From NCBI GenBank assembly GCA_964555285.1, contig CAZKRM010000009.1, forward strand, positions 40,535 through 104,534: a DNA stretch of 64,000 bases. Reading direction: 5' to 3'. The stretch is from JBBIQV01 sp964555285 (GTDB taxonomy: Bacteria; Nitrospirota; Nitrospiria; Nitrospirales; Nitrospiraceae). Under the pieces are notes generated by a model. The model was not told the origin of the DNA. It saw nothing but the letters and a program-made list of their open reading frames with translations, and ran no database searches. Each line of letters begins with the position of its first letter. Position 1 is the stretch's first letter. Shown here one piece after another: positions 1-8,682 of this stretch. The position numbers were made by a program, and so were the translations under genes.

Positions 1-3000
1 ACAGATAGTAGTGGTCCACCTTTTTCACTTCTTGCCAGTCGAGGCGAGCCGGGTCAGGGATCGGTTCCTGGAGATGGGGCTCTGTCTTGCAATGAGTCAC
101 GACGTAGAGCCAGTAGCAGTCGGGCCGGTCTTCGGCGACTCGCTTTTCATTCGGCGTCAGTAAGACCGTTCCCGTGACAGCCCCGATGCCCTTGATCTCG
201 ATCAACCGCAGATCGCCGGATTGTGTGTCGAGGCTTGTGATGTCGTATCCCAAATCCTTCTCGTGGACATCCGTCACCGTGCGCCCCTGCGCGCGCTCGT
301 GTTCCATCACCACCCGCATGGCGATCGCTTCTGTCTCCGGATCGGAGCGAAGATTCTTGACCTCGGGCTTGTCACGATCCGGGTGCGGAAAGATCAGCAC
401 GCTGGTGATCCGCTCCACGCTCTGAAGCGAAAGAGATCGTTGGCGTTCGAGTTCTTGTCTGCGTCGTTCTCGGCGAGCGAGAAGCACGGCATGGCGATCT
501 TCCGCCTGCTTGAGATTCCCGGCCGCGCCCTCCACGCCCCGTTCGGCGTCTTCCGCAAACCGGCCGATCAGCCGATCTTCCTTCTCCAGTAATTCGGTCA
601 GCGACAACTCGATGTGATCCCTGACCCTGTCCACCTCGGCCGTGCGCTCGGCGCGAACTTCTTCGAGGAACGGATTCAAGGCTTGCTCGTTGAGCCACCC
701 ACGCGGCTCCGGCAATTGGACTACAGCCGGAAGCTCTTTAGGAGCGGGCGCGGGCTTTAAATTGCCGATCATGCCCGCCTCATGCAGACGGGCGACACCA
801 CCTGCCTGCGCCGCGCCTCCGGCTTGCGCGGCAGGCAGGTCCGCAGTCAGTTGCACTGCGAACAGCCGTTCGTGGACTACCTGGCCGAGGCCGTCCACCA
901 CTTTCGCCCGATAGAAATCCATTCGCCCAGGAGCCGAATGCTCCAGGGAATAGAAACAGGCGCCGGTGCCGAAATGATCCTGGGCTTGCGTGAGAGCATG
1001 CCGTCGGATCGCTTCGAACAGCGAATGGCCCGGCGTCACCCATTCGAGGCTATGCTGCTCAGCCGTCTCCCTGTCCGTGGACAAACGCGGGTACTTATTG
1101 GCAAGCGGCGCAAACTTCCATTCAGGATCGGACTCATGCCGGCGAAGCGCTTGTGGCGTGTTCGCCGGATCGTAGGTGTGAGGGAGAGCTGCAACCGGCT
1201 TTAGGCTGAAGGGCACATGAGGGGCCACCTCTCTCATGAATCGGGCAATTGTCTCCGGGACAACGCGACGCTCCTGGGCCCGAGCGCGCCGCTCGATCAA
1301 CATCTCCAGGTTGAGTTTTTTCGAGGCTAACCCCTCCAGCGCATGCCGGCAGATGTCGCGGAAACGCTCTTCTTTCACGTCGAACAGCAGACGGTCTTCG
1401 AGATCACCTTCACCCAGACGGCCCGCATAGTAATCACGAAGGACCCGCTCCATGTGGGACGCCGGCAAGATTTCTCCTACCACGTTGAAGACGGCGTCAT
1501 CGTCGAGCGCATCCCGAATCTCCTGAAGCTTGGTCAGAAGCTTTTGTAGAACCCGCCCTTCAATAGTGTTGGTCGCGACAAAGTTAAAGATGAGGCAATC
1601 CTTCGTTTGCCCGTACCGGTGGATGCGACCCATCCGTTGCTCCAGCCGGTTCGGGTTCCAAGGGATGTCATAGTTGAAGAGGATGTGGCAGCATTGGAGA
1701 TTAATCCCCTCACCAGCCGCCTCGGTCGCGGCAAGGATTTGGATGGCGCCGTCTCGGAACTGCTGTTCCGAATACAGGCGTGTCCCCGGATCGTCCCGAG
1801 AACCGGGTTTCATGCCCCCATGGATGACGCCCACGCGAAAGCCCCAGCCCTTGAGGCGAGTCACGAGGTAGTCGAGCGTGTCCTTGAATTCCGTGAAGAT
1901 CAGCAGCCGCTGGTCGGGATTGTCAAAGAAGCCCTGCTCCTGCAGCACATCCTTGAGCCGGGAGAGCTTGGCTTCAACGCCGGCATCCTCCACCGCCTGC
2001 GCCTGTATCGCGAGCTCTTTGAGCTGGGCCACTTCGTCATGTACTTGTTGGGGATTCTGGGCAAGAGTAACCGCCTCAAGTAGTTCCTCCAGACGTTCAC
2101 GCTGGGATTCCTCCATTTCCTCGAACTCTTCGGGATCGGGCAGTTCAGGCGGCGCCAGACGCGAGAGTTCTTGAGCGCGCTTGAGGCCTTCATCAAGGCG
2201 CCTCATTCGGTTTTGCAGGGAGTGGCGAAGGGCGTACGTGCTGGACGCCAGCCGACGTTGATAGAGGGCCATCAAGAATCCAACTGCTCGCGCTCGCGGG
2301 TCATCACCTTCCGCTGCTGCCCGATGCGACTGCGACTTCACGTAGGCGGTCACGTCGCGGTAGAGACGGTCTTCATCCCCATCTATTTTGAAATCAGCCG
2401 TGTGGGGGATACGCTTCATGAAAATCTTGCGCGCGACCCATTTGCCATCCGCCTGACGTTCCGGGAAGTAGACCATCGCCTCTTTCGTGCGACGGAGGTA
2501 GAAGGGGGCGGAGCGGCGGTTCATGGCCTCCCGGATGGATTTCACGTCGGCATACGCGTCCTGATCTAGCAGTTGAAGGAAGAGGCTGAAGTTCACCGGA
2601 TCGCCCTTGTGCGGCGTGGCGGTGAGGAGAAGAAGATGGTCGCTCGATTCACGGAGAAGTTCCCCCAAGCGGTAGCGTTGACTCTTGTGTTCGGCGTCGG
2701 ACGCCGACATGCGGTGTGCCTCATCCACAATGACTAGATCCCAATGAACTTGGCGAAGACCGGGAAGGATGTCGGTCCGCTTTGCAAGGTCCAGCGACGT
2801 GAGGACATGCTTGTGCTCAAGCCACTGATTGATACCGAATTGGTCACGGAGGGCATCGCCCTTGATGACGTGGAACTTCTCGTCGAATTTTTCCTTGAGT
2901 TCGCGCTGCCATTGGAACGTCAGGTTCGCCGGGCAAACAATGAGGATGCGCTCAGCCAGCCCGCGAAGTTTGAGTTCACGGATCAGCAGACCGGCCATGA

Positions 3001-3406
3001 TCGTCTTTCCTGCGCCCGCGTCGTCGGCCAGCAGGAATCGGACGCGGGCCAACTTCAGGAGATGGTCGTAGATTGCTTCGAGTTGATGAGGGAGCGGATC
3101 GACACGGGAGATGGAAAGCCCAAAATACGGATCGAATTCATAGGCGATTCCCAAAGCATAGGCTTGCAGGCCGAGACGAAGAAGTTGGCCGTCACCTTTA
3201 TAGGAGCAGGTTGGCTCCTGAATGCGAAGACCCTTGATGTCGGCGAGGGAGAGCGTGACGTTCCGGAAGCGCTCGGTTTGGGTGCCGACTAACCCGACAA
3301 TCCAGGTGTCAGGACCACCTGGGCGGACAGTCTCTACGCGCATCGGCTCGCTGAATAGCGAGCCTGTGAGGATTTGACCTTCTTGTAGGGGGGCTCTATC
3401 AGACAT
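1..3406 (-). CDS. SNF2-type DEAH helicase with C-terminal DUF3883-like domain, partial at left edge
   Basis: Reading the minus strand from an ATG at 3406 gives an open frame of 1135 codons that leaves the window without a stop. The ATP-binding motif is DDAGAGKT (about residues 128-135), followed by the DEAH box VDEAH (about 227-231), motif III LTATPHKGDP (about 261-270), a helicase-C part with IFTEFKDTLDYL and the arginine-finger region RMGRIHRYGQ. The last 80 residues (YDITSLDT, then LIEIKGIG, then YWLYVVTHC) resemble DUF3883/NO VEIN C-terminal, a nuclease-like fold. This is the architecture of large helicases in DISARM-like and DUF499/DUF1156 phage-defence clusters; probable role is translocation on or sensing of foreign DNA. 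No methyltransferase or other partner is inside the window; partners would lie to the left. No strong ribosome site precedes the ATG, so a downstream start (Met22) is possible. Confidence 0.85.
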   Translation of the reverse strand, partial: MSDRAPLQEGQILTGSLFSEPMRVETVRPGGPDTWIVGLVGTQTERFRNVTLSLADIKGLRIQEPTCSYKGDGQLLRLGLQAYALGIAYEFDPYFGLSISRVDPLPHQLEAIYDHLLKLARVRFLLADDAGAGKTIMAGLLIRELKLRGLAERILIVCPANLTFQWQRELKEKFDEKFHVIKGDALRDQFGINQWLEHKHVLTSLDLAKRTDILPGLRQVHWDLVIVDEAHRMSASDAEHKSQRYRLGELLRESSDHLLLLTATPHKGDPVNFSLFLQLLDQDAYADVKSIREAMNRRSAPFYLRRTKEAMVYFPERQADGKWVARKIFMKRIPHTADFKIDGDEDRLYRDVTAYVKSQSHRAAAEGDDPRARAVGFLMALYQRRLASSTYALRHSLQNRMRRLDEGLKRAQELSRLAPPELPDPEEFEEMEESQRERLEELLEAVTLAQNPQQVHDEVAQLKELAIQAQAVEDAGVEAKLSRLKDVLQEQGFFDNPDQRLLIFTEFKDTLDYLVTRLKGWGFRVGVIHGGMKPGSRDDPGTRLYSEQQFRDGAIQILAATEAAGEGINLQCCHILFNYDIPWNPNRLEQRMGRIHRYGQTKDCLIFNFVATNTIEGRVLQKLLTKLQEIRDALDDDAVFNVVGEILPASHMERVLRDYYAGRLGEGDLEDRLLFDVKEERFRDICRHALEGLASKKLNLEMLIERRARAQERRVVPETIARFMREVAPHVPFSLKPVAALPHTYDPANTPQALRRHESDPEWKFAPLANKYPRLSTDRETAEQHSLEWVTPGHSLFEAIRRHALTQAQDHFGTGACFYSLEHSAPGRMDFYRAKVVDGLGQVVHERLFAVQLTADLPAAQAGGAAQAGGVARLHEAGMIGNLKPAPAPKELPAVVQLPEPRGWLNEQALNPFLEEVRAERTAEVDRVRDHIELSLTELLEKEDRLIGRFAEDAERGVEGAAGNLKQAEDRHAVLLARRERRRQELERQRSLSLQSVERITSVLIFPHPDRDKPEVKNLRSDPETEAIAMRVVMEHERAQGRTVTDVHEKDLGYDITSLDTQSGDLRLIEIKGIGAVTGTVLLTPNEKRVAEDRPDCYWLYVVTHCKTEPHLQEPIPDPARLDWQEVKKVDHYYL

Positions 3407-3564
3407 ACGAACCAGCAAAGGTATTCAGACCCAGTGCCTGAAAGCCCGGCATGAGCTATCGTAGCTAGATAGGCTAAACTTGCCGCAGCAGGATACGCTT
3501 TTCCTGACGGGAAATCACCCGGCAGGCGAAACGGAAATGGAAGTAGGTTGGCGGGTGAAATTTG

Positions 3565-3660
3565 GCGAGTCGGACAGGTTCCTAGGACTCGAACCAGGAA
3601 TCTCACCTTAAGCGGCGAGGCACGCCGCCATCAGCCCCCGGTGTTTAGGGGGATCAATTG
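3565..3660 (-). other. Decayed tRNA-like 3' end
   Basis: On the minus strand, 3579-3600 reads as a T-arm-like sequence centred on GGTTCGAGTCC, but two of five expected T-stem pairs are broken. A GC-rich stem (around 3619-3629) that could be a variable arm and a CCCCC/GGGGG stem (3636-3653) lie upstream, but no valid acceptor stem, anticodon loop with U33, or CCA end can be built. It looks like a decayed tRNA or a copied tRNA 3' end left by integration next to the helicase. The rest of 3407-3799 shows no gene. Confidence 0.35.
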
Positions 3661-3799
3661 GGCCAGTATCAGGAGGGAGTGGATCACGAGGAACCAGCCT
3701 GGAGACGACCATGCCTGCTCCTCTTGAATCGCTGCGGCCCAGGGACATAGAGTGCGTCCAGGGACCGGGAGGGCTCTTCCATGCGTCTCCTAGGAGGGC

Positions 3800-4375
3800 A
3801 TGTTCCTTCTGACTCTGCTGAGTGGTTGCTCAACGGCGCTGGATCGTGAGGGACGTTGTTTGGCGGGCATGATCCCCGAGGTGCTCCACGCCGAAGAAGA
3901 GGTCCGATCCCTGGAAGAGTCGTGGCGCCGGTTGTCCAGGGTCCGGCAACAAGAACGCCTCTCGATCCAGACAACCCTGGCTTCCTCCCCTGCTTATCGC
4001 TTCCTGCCTGTCTCTGTGCCTGGGCGGAATCAATCACCTCCAAGCGAAGTTTCAAGTTCATTCGCGAGTGAGCAGGATGAACTGACTGCTTACAACCGGC
4101 TGGTCGAGGCGAAAGCCAGACGTCACGACACGTTCGTGCGGTATGACCGCGTCGTACAACGGTTCCGGACTCGGGTTGAGGAGGACGAGATGTTGTCTCA
4201 GGCGCGTAGCGCCCTCATGATGTGGCCGGGCATCGTGTTATATCCCATCGTGCGGTGGAATGTGCGGTCGGTGCTGTGGGATGGGATCGACCCCGACGTT
4301 GACACCGACCCTGTGACCCACTTCTGCGCCGGGCGGCTCCTGGATTTGGAGGCAGCGTCCGTACCTGTCGATTGA
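3800..4375 (+). CDS. Putative lipoprotein of unknown function
   Basis: The 191-residue product begins with a very short hydrophobic stretch and a lipobox-like LLSGC (Cys at about residue 10), so it is probably lipid-anchored; the n-region is unusually short and the true start could differ. An AGGAGG lies only about two bases before the ATG, tighter than usual. The body is charged and helical with probable coiled-coil stretches (LHAEEEVRSLEESWRRLSRVRQQE near residues 29-52, then KARRHDTFVRYDRVVQRFRTRVEEDE near 113-138). A short hydrophobic segment (MMWPGIVLYPIV) follows. I do not recognise a family. It stands alone between the helicase region and an oppositely oriented small gene. Confidence 0.6.
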   Translation: MFLLTLLSGCSTALDREGRCLAGMIPEVLHAEEEVRSLEESWRRLSRVRQQERLSIQTTLASSPAYRFLPVSVPGRNQSPPSEVSSSFASEQDELTAYNRLVEAKARRHDTFVRYDRVVQRFRTRVEEDEMLSQARSALMMWPGIVLYPIVRWNVRSVLWDGIDPDVDTDPVTHFCAGRLLDLEAASVPVD

Positions 4376-4521
4376 CGAGGGATACGTGCGTCCGAGGCAG
4401 ACACCTGTCTTATGAAGAGGCGGCGTTGCGAGGATGGACGGGGTGACAGACGGTGGGGCAGGTGAAAACGAGAAGCCCACCCACTGCTGTCGGCAGCGGG
4501 TGGCAAGCAGGTGGGATGCCG

Positions 4522-4842
4522 TTAGTGCGCCGCAGCTTCCTTGGGCCAGAACATGTGCCGGATTTGCGGGAGAGGCACGTTGTCCAAGTTGGGAATATCG
4601 TATAGGCAGCGGTCAATCGTTTCGACTTCCTGCTTCGTCAGGTCCAACACGACCTTTTTCTTCCAAAACTGATCCAGCGTAAAATAATCGCCCACCTGTG
4701 GCTTCTCCGCCAGCAACGCTTGCATCCTTGCGAAGCCGGCTGTATCCACCCCTGGAATCCGCCCCTTGTTCCGCTCGACGCACCACTTGAGCACTTCCAC
4801 CACGCCGTACATGGTGAGTTCAACTTTCATCGTGTCGCTCAT
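4522..4842 (-). CDS. Conserved-looking hypothetical protein, 106 aa
   Basis: The start is set at MSDTMKVEL because GAGGAGGA sits six bases upstream; a longer in-frame Met at 4896 lies inside the promoter and is rejected. The protein is soluble and acidic, with no signal peptide or membrane segment. It has WCVERNKGRIPGVDTAGFARMQALL, then GDYFTLDQFWKKKVVLDLTKQEVETIDRCLYDIP, with several aromatic and charged positions. I do not recognise a family. The strong ribosome site and promoter make it a real expressed gene. Confidence 0.7.
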   Translation of the reverse strand: MSDTMKVELTMYGVVEVLKWCVERNKGRIPGVDTAGFARMQALLAEKPQVGDYFTLDQFWKKKVVLDLTKQEVETIDRCLYDIPNLDNVPLPQIRHMFWPKEAAAH

Positions 4843-4866
4843 TGAATCCTCCTCAATAACTGGTGC

Positions 4867-4896
4867 ATTGTAGCCCAAGTATTCGGCAATTTTCAA
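4867..4896 (-). promoter_or_regulatory. Sigma-70-type promoter for the 106-aa gene
   Basis: On the minus strand TTGAAA (4896-4891) and TACAAT (4872-4867) are separated by 18 bases. Transcription would start about 20 bases before the ATG at 4842, leaving just enough leader for the GAGGAGGA ribosome site. Confidence 0.6.
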
Positions 4897-5142
4897 AGGG
4901 GGTTCCTGTAGGGCTCACGAGAGCGAGAGCCGATGGAGATGGAGGCGGTCCGTGGGATTTTTGCCCGGTTCTCGGGAGAGTCCATTGCGAAGGCGATGCA
5001 CGGATGGATATACTCCGCGCCTTATCCGCACGACACCATCACGTCTGCCACGGTTATACGACCGTCCTCATGCACGCCCGATGTCGCACGAGTTTCCCGG
5101 TCGCAGTGCAGTGGGGGACGAGCACGTGCAGGTAGCGAGCCG

Positions 5143-6378
5143 ATGATCCAGCGAAGACTGCACAGCTGTCGGAGCCCCCTCATCCTGGTGCTGTCCGCCA
5201 CGGTGCTTCTCTGGGGGTGTTCCAAGCAAGATCCGTACGTCCCCCCCGATCCGTTCTACCTCTTTGCCAGCTATCCCGTCGGGAAGAACCCCACGTCCGT
5301 GACGACGGCGGATCTGAATCACGACGGTTTTACCGATGTGATGACGACCAATATCGGCAACAGCACGCTCTCCATTCTCTTCGGGAACGGCGACGGCACA
5401 TTGAGCGATCAAGTCCAGCTCAATGTGTGTAAGGAGCCCCGGTCGCTGGCCTTGCAGGATTTCAATCTCGACGGCAATTCGGATATCGCCTTGGCCTGTT
5501 CGGGAAGCGATCAGATCGCGATTCTGTTGGGTCGGGCCAATGGCAAGTTCGAAGAAGGGCCACAGTATCCTGTGCACCGCACACCCGTCGCCATTGCCAC
5601 CGATGATGTGAATGGGGATCAAAAACCGGACCTTGTCGTGGCGTTGCGGAACGATAAGATCACAATCTTTCTCGGGACCGGTACGGGCGCCTTCCAGCGC
5701 GGGGCACAATACGAATACGGCGATACTCCCACCGGCGTGGCGCTGGGTGATCTGAATGGCGATGGAAAGATCGACCTCGCGGTGACCAATGGCGGCCCGA
5801 TGTCCAGTGCAGTCTCGATCTGGATCGGCGCCGGCGATGGGACGTTTCGCGGCCCAACGGATTACCGGACGGGGAAACGGCCTTTGGGTGTCAGTTTCGC
5901 CGACTTCAATAACGACCGTGTGCAGGACTTATTGGTGATCAACGGCGAGCGCGATACCGTCACGACCTTCCTGGGGAACGGCAACGCGACGTTTCAGACC
6001 GGCAAGGACTCGGGAGCCGATGCCGGCCCCAATTACGGTTTGGCCAGGGATTTCAATGGCGACCATCTGCAAGATGTGGCCATCGTCAACCTCCAGTCGA
6101 ACGACTTATCGATTCTCTTTGGCCGGGGAGATGGGACGTTCGAGTATCCGCCCAGAAACTATCGTACGAAACCCGGCCCGTTTGCGGTGGCGACGTTTCG
6201 CGTGACGACAAAGGATCTCGAGGAGCCTGGCCTCGTGATTGCCGACAATGGCGCCGGCAGCGTGACGATTTTCCTCCATCGCGGGCTGAAAATGCTTCCT
6301 CCCGCCGGTGGCAGAAGCGCGAAGTCGCGACGATCGCGACAGGAGGGAGCCACGGCACAGCGCAGACTGCGTCCGTAA
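5143..6378 (+). CDS. FG-GAP/VCBS-repeat lipoprotein, seven-blade propeller
   Basis: The start is placed at MIQRRLHSC because a signal peptide with lipobox LLWGC (Cys about residue 26) follows directly; the upstream in-frame extension is low-complexity and unlikely. The mature protein is built of seven repeats of about 50 residues. Each has a calcium-binding-like DxNxDG loop (DLNHDGFTD, DFNLDGNSD, DVNGDQKPD, DLNGDGKID, DFNNDRVQD, DFNGDHLQD; the last blade is degenerate) and ends in xxFGxGDGTF-type strands. This is the integrin-alpha-like FG-GAP/VCBS propeller, likely a ligand- or matrix-binding surface lipoprotein. The C-terminus is basic and low in complexity. The substrate is unknown. Confidence 0.85.
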   Translation: MIQRRLHSCRSPLILVLSATVLLWGCSKQDPYVPPDPFYLFASYPVGKNPTSVTTADLNHDGFTDVMTTNIGNSTLSILFGNGDGTLSDQVQLNVCKEPRSLALQDFNLDGNSDIALACSGSDQIAILLGRANGKFEEGPQYPVHRTPVAIATDDVNGDQKPDLVVALRNDKITIFLGTGTGAFQRGAQYEYGDTPTGVALGDLNGDGKIDLAVTNGGPMSSAVSIWIGAGDGTFRGPTDYRTGKRPLGVSFADFNNDRVQDLLVINGERDTVTTFLGNGNATFQTGKDSGADAGPNYGLARDFNGDHLQDVAIVNLQSNDLSILFGRGDGTFEYPPRNYRTKPGPFAVATFRVTTKDLEEPGLVIADNGAGSVTIFLHRGLKMLPPAGGRSAKSRRSRQEGATAQRRLRP

Positions 6379-6468
6379 CCTTGACAGGTCCTAGACCCTG
6401 CTTTAGAGTGGCCACCAGAGAGAGTTACAGCCCACGCGGGTCGCGTGAGGGAGCGAGAATAGGTCCCG

Positions 6469-6669
6469 GTGAGGGCATTTTTCTGGTGGTTCAACATGGG
6501 GTCACTCACGACCCTGTCGGTGTTGATGATTCAGGGCGGAGTTCGCGACCTGCTGTATGGCACGCATCCGGCGGGAGGGCCAAGCGCCTCTCTCTCATTC
6601 GCGTTGACCATCCTAGGTGGGGGTCTTTTCGCAGGGTGCCTGGCGCTGATCCTGAACCGTCTCCGGTGA
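6469..6669 (+). CDS. Small two-helix membrane protein
   Basis: A GTG start gives 66 residues with two hydrophobic segments (about residues 5-24 and 42-62) joined by a Gly/Pro-rich loop. There is no recognisable family motif. It could be a small inner-membrane protein; it lies downstream of and on the same strand as the propeller lipoprotein. Confidence is limited by its length and by the unremarkable ribosome site. Confidence 0.45.
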   Translation: MRAFFWWFNMGSLTTLSVLMIQGGVRDLLYGTHPAGGPSASLSFALTILGGGLFAGCLALILNRLR

Positions 6670-6778
6670 CGCTGTCACGAGGAACCGGCGATCGACGCAG
6701 GGCTGGGTGCTCCGACCGATTTGCTGGTGACGATGCCGGGCTGCCGAAGCGAGGACCGATGAAATACGAGCGCGTCAA

Positions 6779-6967
6779 ATGGACTGCCTGAAGTGCAAAG
6801 GGTTCATGATGGTCGAGCGGCACTATACGCTGATGAATCGCCGCCTCTACGCCCGTTGCCTCAACTGCGGGTTTTGGATCGATCTAGCCGACTTGCTCCG
6901 ATTCCTTCACAAAGTGCTCGACAGCGGGTACCGTGGCTCCAAAGTGAAAGAGTCTTATAGTTTGTGA
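6779..6967 (+). CDS. Small CxxC/CLNCG zinc-ribbon-like protein
   Basis: This 62-residue protein carries CLKC (residues 3-6) and CLNC (about 27-30), the four-cysteine spacing of a zinc ribbon, followed by an amphipathic helix (LADLLRFLHKVL). It resembles the tiny protein at 49336 in the pattern CxKCxGxM-(V/L)-(V/P)ER then CLNCG. A regulatory or structural zinc protein is likely; the partner is unknown. It precedes the carboxypeptidase gene on the same strand with a 43-base gap. Confidence 0.6.
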   Translation: MDCLKCKGFMMVERHYTLMNRRLYARCLNCGFWIDLADLLRFLHKVLDSGYRGSKVKESYSL

Positions 6968-7010
6968 CCCATTCTGCAGTGTGACCCTGGACAACGTAAG
7001 GAGGTGGCCC

Positions 7011-7913
7011 GTGGTAGTGGGGAGTGATCGGGGCTCCGGTGGCGTGGTGTCTATCCTGATGGTGGTTCTGCTCGCCGTTCTGAGTCCTGCAGCCGACGCG
7101 GCGGACTCCTCCTTTTCCTCCTCTCGACCGACACGCATAGCCGCTCCGGTCGCAAACCATCATCTCTTGCCGTGGCGCCGTGTTCCCGCCCATAGCGTGT
7201 TGCTCAAAGACCTGAAAACGGGACGCACGATCTACGAGTTCGAGCCGACCAAGCGCCTCTCTCCTGCCAGCCTCACCAAGATCATGTCGGCGCTCGTGAT
7301 TCTGGAGTTCGGGCAGCTAGGCGATCAGGTCACGGTCAGTCGCCATGCGTCTCGCGCCCATAAGACTCATCTTCGGCTGCGGGCGGGCCAGGTCTTCCGC
7401 CTCGAGGATCTGCTCAAGGGGATGCTGATCGTCTCGGCCAACGACGCCTGCCTGGCGGCGGTGGAACATGTGGGGGGCGACGAAGAGAAATTCGTCGTGC
7501 TCATGAACGCCAAAGCCGCCGCGCTCGGTTTGGCCGATACGCACTTCAACAACGCGTGCGGGTTCGATGCCCCCGATCATTACTCCACGGCGGAAGATCT
7601 CGCGAAGCTCAGCGAACACGCGTTGCAGCATCCCGTTTTCAAGCAGCTGGTCCGCGAAGAGCGAGAGATCATCACGCCGGTGAACGGCCACCGGTCCTAT
7701 CTGCTGAGAAACACCAACCGGCTCCTTGGACGCGTGCCCGGCGTGGAAGGGGTGAAAACGGGCTTCACCTCTCGGGCGGGACGCTGCCTGATCGCGAAGG
7801 TGTCGCAAGACGGCAACGATCTGCTGGTCGTCATTCTGAATTCCAACCGTCGATGGAACACCGCCCTCAACCTCATCAATTATGGGCTGCACACGGTTCG
7901 GGCAGGAATGTGA
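7011..7913 (+). CDS. D-alanyl-D-alanine carboxypeptidase (PBP5/6, peptidase S11)
   Basis: The three penicillin-binding signatures are in order and correctly spaced: SLTK (catalytic Ser87 and Lys90), SAN (142-144) and KTG (249-251), within 300 residues. The enzyme removes the terminal D-Ala from peptidoglycan pentapeptides in the periplasm. An N-terminal signal segment (about residues 11-30, ending ADA) precedes the catalytic domain. It lacks the long C-terminal beta domain and membrane anchor of E. coli PBP5, so it is a short DacF-like form. I chose the GTG at 7011 because AAGGAGG lies six bases upstream; an in-frame GTG exists at 6981. Confidence 0.92.
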   Translation: MVVGSDRGSGGVVSILMVVLLAVLSPAADAADSSFSSSRPTRIAAPVANHHLLPWRRVPAHSVLLKDLKTGRTIYEFEPTKRLSPASLTKIMSALVILEFGQLGDQVTVSRHASRAHKTHLRLRAGQVFRLEDLLKGMLIVSANDACLAAVEHVGGDEEKFVVLMNAKAAALGLADTHFNNACGFDAPDHYSTAEDLAKLSEHALQHPVFKQLVREEREIITPVNGHRSYLLRNTNRLLGRVPGVEGVKTGFTSRAGRCLIAKVSQDGNDLLVVILNSNRRWNTALNLINYGLHTVRAGM

Positions 7914-7946
7914 GGGCGAGGAAAGCGAGAGGGCGAGCCGCACGGG

Positions 7947-8483
7947 TTACCGCGCGAGTGTGAATTCCACGTTGACGTCCTTGCCGAGATAATTGACCTG
8001 GAGCCCCTGTTTCTCATAGATGAGCGCCGCGCCCATGACGTTCTCGTCGCCATAGTCTTCTTTCCCCAGGAGCTTGCGCACGTCGTCCGGGCTCTCGCTA
8101 TTGAGCACATTCCGAAAAATCCCACGGGTCTTGTAGGCGAAGCGGTTATTAATGAAAATGAGATCGACTTTTCCATCCTGAATGCGGACGCCCGCCATCG
8201 GGCCCGTCGGCTTACGTTGATCGAGGAGAAAGATGAACGTGGCTTCCTGTTCCGCCTTGATCCCGGGAAGTTTTTCATTGACCAGGACGTCCACGGCTTT
8301 GCCTTCGGGGTCACCCAGCTTCACTCCGAAGAGCCCGATGTCCGCACTGGTGACGGCTTTGGGGTCCATGACATCGTTCTTGCTGAGCTCATAGGGTTCT
8401 GCGGCCGCGAGCGCGGTGTGACTCACCAGGGCCAGCGCACCGAGACGAAGCCCCAGCGCCAGCCACAATCTGTCCTTCATCAA
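7947..8483 (-). CDS. Secreted hypothetical protein
   Basis: The 178-residue product has a signal peptide (hydrophobic residues about 6-27, cleavage after ALAAA) and a periplasmic domain of unknown family, with GLFGVKLGDPEGKAVDVL near residue 50 and an (ILM)-rich beta pattern. The opening resembles proteins that compare a reference ligand with conditional variables, but no motif allows a function. AAGGAGG lies five bases before the first of two adjacent ATG codons. It ends 33 bases from the convergent carboxypeptidase gene. Confidence 0.7.
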   Translation of the reverse strand: MMKDRLWLALGLRLGALALVSHTALAAAEPYELSKNDVMDPKAVTSADIGLFGVKLGDPEGKAVDVLVNEKLPGIKAEQEATFIFLLDQRKPTGPMAGVRIQDGKVDLIFINNRFAYKTRGIFRNVLNSESPDDVRKLLGKEDYGDENVMGAALIYEKQGLQVNYLGKDVNVEFTLAR

Positions 8484-8569
8484 ATCCTCCTTACCGTCTT
8501 CCCGTTGCAGTGGTGGTGGTGTGTGAAAGGCAACCGGCCGTCAGCGGCGGGACATCGAACACCGTGCGC

Positions 8570-8598
8570 ATTTTATCGGACACGCCAGCAACATGCAA
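8570..8598 (-). promoter_or_regulatory. Sigma-70-like promoter for the secreted protein
   Basis: On the minus strand TTGCAT (8598-8593) and TAAAAT (8575-8570) are spaced by 17 bases, about 87 bases before the start codon at 8483. Confidence 0.45.
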
Positions 8599-8682
8599 GG
8601 AACCGCCCCTCCAGATCGCCGGCCGTGTGTCGCGCGTTGCGAACGCAAGCCTTCACGAAGGGTCGTGAAGAGAGAGGATGCG

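Noticed and set aside
1607..3292. Long plus-strand open frames over the left 3.3 kb
   Set aside because: They are shadows of the minus-strand helicase, whose frame carries all recognisable motifs.
3334..3606. Minus-strand 90-codon frame MRFLVRVLGTC...
   Set aside because: It crosses the tRNA-like relic and the start of the helicase in a different frame, and has no family pattern or ribosome site.
4465..4505. Hairpin CCACCC/GGGTGG in 4376-4521
   Set aside because: Imperfect and without an adjacent U-run on either strand; not a supported terminator.
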